Source: Microbacterium sp. TPD7012 (GTDB lineage Bacteria; Actinomycetota; Actinomycetes; Actinomycetales; Microbacteriaceae). From it: a DNA stretch of 64,000 bases. How positions within the stretch are numbered: the stretch's first letter is position 1; each line of letters opens with the position of its first letter. The translations under genes and the position numbers were made by a program. The notes under the pieces are model-generated. The model searched no databases, was not told the origin of the DNA, and worked only from the letters and a program-made list of their open reading frames with translations. Below, piece after piece: positions 60,145 to 64,000 of this stretch. The stretch spans positions 186,001 through 250,000 of the forward strand of contig NZ_QDFV01000002.1 of NCBI RefSeq assembly GCF_003075395.1, written 5' to 3'.

Positions 60145-61052
60145 TGCTCCACCTGCCTCTTGTTGAGGATGTACTGGATCGGCACGATGATCGCGGTGAC
60201 CACCAGGAAGAGCACCACGTTGCCCGCGGTGGACAGACCGTAGAAGCCCGCCTGGTACTGCTTGTAGATGACCGAGGCGATCACGTCGCTGGTGAAGCCG
60301 GGGCCGCCCTTGGTCATGGCCCAGATGAGCTCGAAGGACCGCAGTCCGCCGATCAGCGACAGCAGGATGACGGTCGCGGTCGCGGGCTGCACGAGCGGGA
60401 GCGTGATGTTCTTGAATCGCTGCCAGGCTCCGGCGCCGTCGACCTTGGCCGCCTCGAAGTACTCCTGCGGGATCGCGACGAGGCCGGCGATGAAGATGAG
60501 CGTCGCGATGCCCACGCCCTTCCAGACGTCGACGAGCGCGACGGACATGAGCGCCCAGGCCGGATCGGTGAGCCAGCCGGGCCCCTCGACGCCGATGAGC
60601 GACAGGCTCTGGTTGATGAGACCGTCGAACGGATCCATCAGCACCTTGAACGTGATGCCGATCCCCACGGTGGAGACCAGGACCGGGAAGAAGATCGTCG
60701 ACCGCAGGTAGCCGCGGCCGAGGATGGAGCCCGTCAGCAGCAGCGCGAGTCCGAGCCCGAGGACCACCTTCAGGGCGGAGGTCACGAACCCGTAGACGAA
60801 CGTGTTGACGAAGCCCTGCACGAGCATGGGCTCGGTGAAGAACTGGACGTAGTTGTCGAAGCCGATGAACTGGATGTCGAACAGCGACCAGCGGGTGAGG
60901 CTGAAGTAGAACGAGGCGAAGGTCGGGATGGCGAACAGGACGATGTAGAGCACCGCCGACGGGATGTAGAACCACGTCGGGTAGGAGCTCCTGATTCCCT
61001 TTCGCCCCCGGGGCGAGGTCTTGGCGGCGGGTGGCGTCGCGATGGCGGTCAT
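60141..61052 (-). CDS. CUT1 ABC transporter permease, rhamnose locus (MalF-like)
   Basis: 303 residues with six membrane segments. The EAA motif is FEAAKVDGAGAWQRFKNITLPL. I start at ATG 61052 with GGAGAG upstream; the frame is open 18 codons further but without support. It pairs with the next permease, whose start it overlaps by 4 bp. Confidence 0.93.
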   Translation of the reverse strand: MTAIATPPAAKTSPRGRKGIRSSYPTWFYIPSAVLYIVLFAIPTFASFYFSLTRWSLFDIQFIGFDNYVQFFTEPMLVQGFVNTFVYGFVTSALKVVLGLGLALLLTGSILGRGYLRSTIFFPVLVSTVGIGITFKVLMDPFDGLINQSLSLIGVEGPGWLTDPAWALMSVALVDVWKGVGIATLIFIAGLVAIPQEYFEAAKVDGAGAWQRFKNITLPLVQPATATVILLSLIGGLRSFELIWAMTKGGPGFTSDVIASVIYKQYQAGFYGLSTAGNVVLFLVVTAIIVPIQYILNKRQVEQ

Positions 61053-61124
61053 GGGTCTCTCCGTCGAGTGAGGTCGGCGGGTGCGGGCCCCGTGCAGGGC
61101 CCGCACCCCGGGATCAGTCGTCGA

Positions 61125-62441
61125 TCACCAGCCGTCGAGGCCCAGCTGCTGGGCCTGCTTCTTCACGTCCTCGTCGTAGAGTGCGGCGCCGTCCTCGGCG
61201 GAGCGGATGCCGCTGCCGACCTCGACCGTGATGTTCTCGAGGTTCGGTCCCTTGATGGGGGAGAGGAACTCGAGGGCGGGGTTCGTGTTGTCCTCGTCGA
61301 AGTACACCTGCATGTCCTTCAGCAGGCCGGGCACGTCGTCGCCGAGCTCGCAGGTGCTGATCGCGTAGGGTCCGGAGGGGACCATCGCGGTGTTCTGCAC
61401 GTCGCAGCCGGCCGGCGAGTTGATGAACGCGACGAACTTCTTCGCCGCCTCGAGCTGTGCGCCCTCGGTGGTCTTCGGCACGTACACCGCGTTCGGGAGC
61501 CAGACGGTCAGCTTGGTGTCCTCGGCCTTCTGCGCCGGCAGCGGGAAGACGCCGACATCCTCGATCTGGTCGGGGAAGTTCTGCTGGAACGTCGAGACGA
61601 TCCCGGTGAGGATCGGGTAATGCGCGCCCTCGCCGGTCGCCACCATCCGCGCTCCGTCGTCGTACAGGGCGGACGCGAAGTCCTCGTTCCACCAGCCCTC
61701 TTCGAATCCCTCCTGCTGGTTGGCGAAGCCGGCCAGCGCGGGCTCGTCGACGTACTTGCGCTCGCCGGCCGTGTACTCGCTGCCCCAATCGGCATCCTGC
61801 GCGAGCACGTTGCCGAAGTCGCCGAGCACGAACAGCTGGCTGGTCCACGTGTCGCCGTACGTCTGGATGACCGGGGTGATGCCTGCCGCCTTGATCGCGG
61901 CGTTGTTGGACGCGAACTCGTCCCACGACGTCGGGACCTCGAGGCCGAGATCGGCGTAGATCTTCTTGTTGTAGACGACGGCACCGGCCTGGGTCGCGCC
62001 GAACGGTGCGCCGTAGACGCCGTTCTCGGTCTCGACCACGGCCTTCATGGTGTCCTGCATGTCGCCGACCCAGGGCTCGTCGGTGAGCGGGGCGAGGTTC
62101 TGGTCCGGGTTCAGCGCCTGGAACAGCGAACCGGAGTTGTACCAGAACACGTCGGCCATCTCGCCCGTGGCGAGCTTGGTCTTCATGAGGTTGTCGCCCT
62201 CGGTGCCGGCCGGCTGGGACTCCACCTTGACGGTGATGTCGGCGTTCTCCTCCTCGAAGGCCGCGATCATGGCCTCGGCGGATTCGACGTTCGTCCCCGC
62301 GTTCGGGACGAGGAAGGTGATCTCGACGCTGCCGTCGGCGCTCTCGCCTCCTCCGCCCGTGCTGCAGGCGGCGAGCGGGACGGCGAGGGCTGCGACGCCT
62401 GCTGCGGCGAGGAGAACCCTTCGACTACGGGTGTTGTCCAT
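61125..62441 (-). CDS. CUT1 ABC transporter sugar-binding lipoprotein, rhamnose locus
   Basis: 438 residues. The lipobox is LAAC with Cys near residue 26, followed by a Gly/Ser linker. The solute-binding family 1 fold is seen in FLVPNAGTNVESAEAMIAAFEEEN, ADVFWYNSGSLFQALNPDQ and YNKKIYADLGLEVPTSWDEF. A good ribosome site (GGAGG, then TAAAGG) precedes the ATG. First gene of the importer operon. The promoter upstream carries the rhamnose operator. Confidence 0.94.
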   Translation of the reverse strand: MDNTRSRRVLLAAAGVAALAVPLAACSTGGGGESADGSVEITFLVPNAGTNVESAEAMIAAFEEENADITVKVESQPAGTEGDNLMKTKLATGEMADVFWYNSGSLFQALNPDQNLAPLTDEPWVGDMQDTMKAVVETENGVYGAPFGATQAGAVVYNKKIYADLGLEVPTSWDEFASNNAAIKAAGITPVIQTYGDTWTSQLFVLGDFGNVLAQDADWGSEYTAGERKYVDEPALAGFANQQEGFEEGWWNEDFASALYDDGARMVATGEGAHYPILTGIVSTFQQNFPDQIEDVGVFPLPAQKAEDTKLTVWLPNAVYVPKTTEGAQLEAAKKFVAFINSPAGCDVQNTAMVPSGPYAISTCELGDDVPGLLKDMQVYFDEDNTNPALEFLSPIKGPNLENITVEVGSGIRSAEDGAALYDEDVKKQAQQLGLDGW

Positions 62442-62510
62442 CCTTTACCTCCATGTAAAAGCTGACTCTTGTGACGATCTCTGCACTGAGAGCGTTCGGC
62501 GTCGAAGGGT

Positions 62511-62559
62511 TGAAACCATTCAACGTCGGTACCGTACGACGATCCGGAGTGAGAGTCAA
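62511..62559 (-). promoter_or_regulatory. Importer operon promoter with rhamnose operator
   Basis: On the minus strand: -35 TTGACT (62554-62559), a 17-base spacer, -10 TACGGT (62531-62536), then GTTGAATGGTTTCAAC with the core dyad at 62511-62522, just past the predicted transcription start. The leader is about 80 bases. Confidence 0.7.
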
Positions 62560-62632
62560 CGATTGTCACCGAATCGTCAGAACCTGCGTCCGGCTCCGTA
62601 CGGGCGCTGCGGCGTCGCTCGGCATCCGGACC

Positions 62633-62662
62633 TTGACATCCGATCATGAATCGTTTCAGGAT
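62633..62662 (+). promoter_or_regulatory. Rhamnosidase promoter with rhamnose operator
   Basis: The -35 is TTGACA (62633-62638) and a weak -10 CAGGAT lies at 62657-62662, 18 bases on. The operator TGAATCGTTTCA (62647-62658) fills the spacer, identical to the copy at 58382-58393. Confidence 0.6.
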
Positions 62663-62730
62663 CGACTCGTGTGCCGCGATGAAGCGCACGCGGGGAATGA
62701 TGACCGTGACCTGACATGAAGGCGGGAAGA

Positions 62731-64000
62731 ATGACTCTGACAGTGGCGCGCGTCGACGTGGACGCGCCGTACCGCAGCGATGCGGTCGCCGTGGCCGCTC
62801 CGGCGATCAGCTGGGCGACCGAGGCCTCCGCGCCGGGATGGACGCAGGATGCCGCGGAGCTCGAACTCACCGGCGACGGCGTGCAGACGCACGTCGTCAG
62901 CGGACGGGAGTCGGTCCGCATCCGCTGGCCGTTCCGCCCGCTGCGTCCGCGCGAGGAGGTGCACCTGCGCGTGCGCGTGACCGGTGCCGACGGTGCGGTG
63001 TCGGAGTGGAGCACCCCGCGGCGCATCGTCGCGGGCTTCCTCGCCGACGGGGAGTGGCAGGCGAAGAGCATCGGCGTCGCGGCCCCCGCATCCTCGGCGG
63101 AGCCGGCCGAGCTGCGACGCGTGGTCGCGCTCGACGGTGACGTGCGTCGCGCCACGCTGTATGCGACGGCGGTCGGCGTCTATCAGGTGTCGATCAACGG
63201 CGTCGATGTCGACGACCAGCTGCTGAAGCCGGGATGGACGCCGTTCCAGGCCCGCACGGTGCACGAGACGACCGACGTCACCGGACTGCTCTCTGCGGGC
63301 GAGAACACCATCGCGGTGCGACTCGCGGGAGCGTGGGCGACGGAACGCTACGGCTTCCGCGACGAGGCGGCCACGGTCTACGGCGATCAGCCCCGTTTCG
63401 CCGCGCAGCTCGTCATCGAATACGCCGACGGGCGCACCGAGACGATCGTGACGGATGCCGACTGGCAGAGCGCCCCCGGCCCGATCACGGCCAGCGGCCT
63501 GTATGCCGGGGAGGAGCACGACGCCCGCCTCGCCGCGTCGGCGTGGGCGCCGGTCGCGGTGGTCGAGGACGTGCCGGTGCCGGGCGCCCGCGTCTCGCCG
63601 TTCGTCCGGCGGATCGAGGAGCTCCCGGTCGTCGAGGTCATCACGACCCCCTCCGGGAGGACGGTGGTGGATTTCGGGCAGAACCTCGTCGGGCGGCTGC
63701 GCATCCGGGTCGACGGCGAGGCGGGACAGGTGGTCACCCTGCGGCATGCGGAGGTGCTGGAGCACGGTGAGCTCGGCACGCGTCCGCTGCGCGCCGCCGC
63801 CGCCACCGACCGGTACACGCTGGCCGGAGGGGGCGTCGAGGTGTGGGAGCCCGAGTTCACCTTCCACGGATTCCGCTACGCCGAGATCGACGGCTGGCCG
63901 GGTGCCTTCGATCCGTCCGACGTCACGGCCGTCGTGATCCACAGCGACATGGAGCGCACCGGGTGGTTCGACACCTCGCATCCGCTCGTCCGACGGCTGC
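62731..64000 (+). CDS. Alpha-L-rhamnosidase (GH78), N-terminal part, truncated by window edge
   Basis: 423 codons are in the window and the gene runs on. It should release L-rhamnose from glycosides. The visible parts are the N-terminal fibronectin-like region, the Bac_rhamnosid_N domain (RRATLYATAVGVYQVSINGVDVDDQLLKPGWTPF, about residues 145-180), and the following domain (VDFGQNLVGRLRIRV, FTFHGFRYAEI). The catalytic (alpha/alpha)6 barrel is not reached. No signal peptide is present, so it probably acts on imported rhamnosides. GGGAAG precedes the ATG; an in-frame ATG five codons upstream lacks one. Confidence 0.92.
   Translation, partial: MTLTVARVDVDAPYRSDAVAVAAPAISWATEASAPGWTQDAAELELTGDGVQTHVVSGRESVRIRWPFRPLRPREEVHLRVRVTGADGAVSEWSTPRRIVAGFLADGEWQAKSIGVAAPASSAEPAELRRVVALDGDVRRATLYATAVGVYQVSINGVDVDDQLLKPGWTPFQARTVHETTDVTGLLSAGENTIAVRLAGAWATERYGFRDEAATVYGDQPRFAAQLVIEYADGRTETIVTDADWQSAPGPITASGLYAGEEHDARLAASAWAPVAVVEDVPVPGARVSPFVRRIEELPVVEVITTPSGRTVVDFGQNLVGRLRIRVDGEAGQVVTLRHAEVLEHGELGTRPLRAAAATDRYTLAGGGVEVWEPEFTFHGFRYAEIDGWPGAFDPSDVTAVVIHSDMERTGWFDTSHPLVRRL

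Overview
The window is 64 kb of high-GC actinobacterial chromosome. Gene content, codon use, GTG starts, leaderless promoters and protein sequences point to Microbacteriaceae, most likely Microbacterium or a close relative (inference from gene content; no database was consulted). It is ordinary chromosomal DNA. I saw no prophage, transposase, integrase or CRISPR array.

Layout. 1-3.4 kb: an ABC-2 type exporter (permease truncated by the window edge), a DivIVA-domain coiled-coil protein and two small conserved proteins. 3.5-10.4 kb: a secreted M23 peptidase with FG-GAP repeats, a large membrane-anchored protein that looks like a glycoside hydrolase, and small enzymes. 10.4-12.4 kb: a tRNA-Glu-Asp-Phe operon and a second secreted M23 peptidase. 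12.5-17 kb: inorganic pyrophosphatase, a TMEM175-like channel, and a LysR / MHS-transporter / 3-hydroxybutyrate-dehydrogenase-like module. 17-31 kb: a conserved housekeeping cluster, tilS, hpt, ftsH, folE, folP, folB, folK, a DUF3180 protein, two PH-domain membrane proteins, a DUF2520 protein, a DUF2207 protein and lysS. 31-36 kb: DUF4192, cardiolipin synthase, a lipoprotein and a diacylglycerol-kinase-like protein. 36-43 kb: a methionine-type ABC transporter (metQ, metN, metI), an FAD oxidoreductase, an aminotransferase, serS, a HAD phosphatase and tRNA-Ser. 43-51 kb: an LCP cell-wall ligase, then a LacI-regulated alpha-glucoside locus (GH13 enzyme plus a CUT1 ABC importer). 51-53.7 kb: a TetR regulator divergent from a GH3 beta-glucosidase. 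53.7-64 kb: a complete L-rhamnose catabolic operon (isomerase, bifunctional aldolase/dehydrogenase, kinase), a CUT1 importer and a GH78 alpha-L-rhamnosidase that runs off the window.

How the parts work together. The last 20 kb is a carbohydrate-scavenging region. Alpha-glucosides are imported and split by GH13. Beta-glucosides are split by GH3. Rhamnosides are cut by GH78, the sugar is imported, isomerised, phosphorylated and cleaved. Three near-identical palindromes tie the rhamnose genes to one regulator, probably LacI-type, whose gene is not in the window.

Striking points. (1) A mobile-looking palindromic repeat sits inside the serS and GH3 reading frames and keeps them open, adding short extra peptides. 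The end of folE is made of a second repeat family, and both families also occur between genes. (2) Seventeen genes share one exact promoter geometry, TANNNT followed by six bases and then the start codon, meaning leaderless mRNAs. (3) A perfect 26-bp palindrome precedes the ABC exporter. (4) A 1018-residue protein joins an apparent extracellular GH67/GH20-like region to a polytopic membrane domain.
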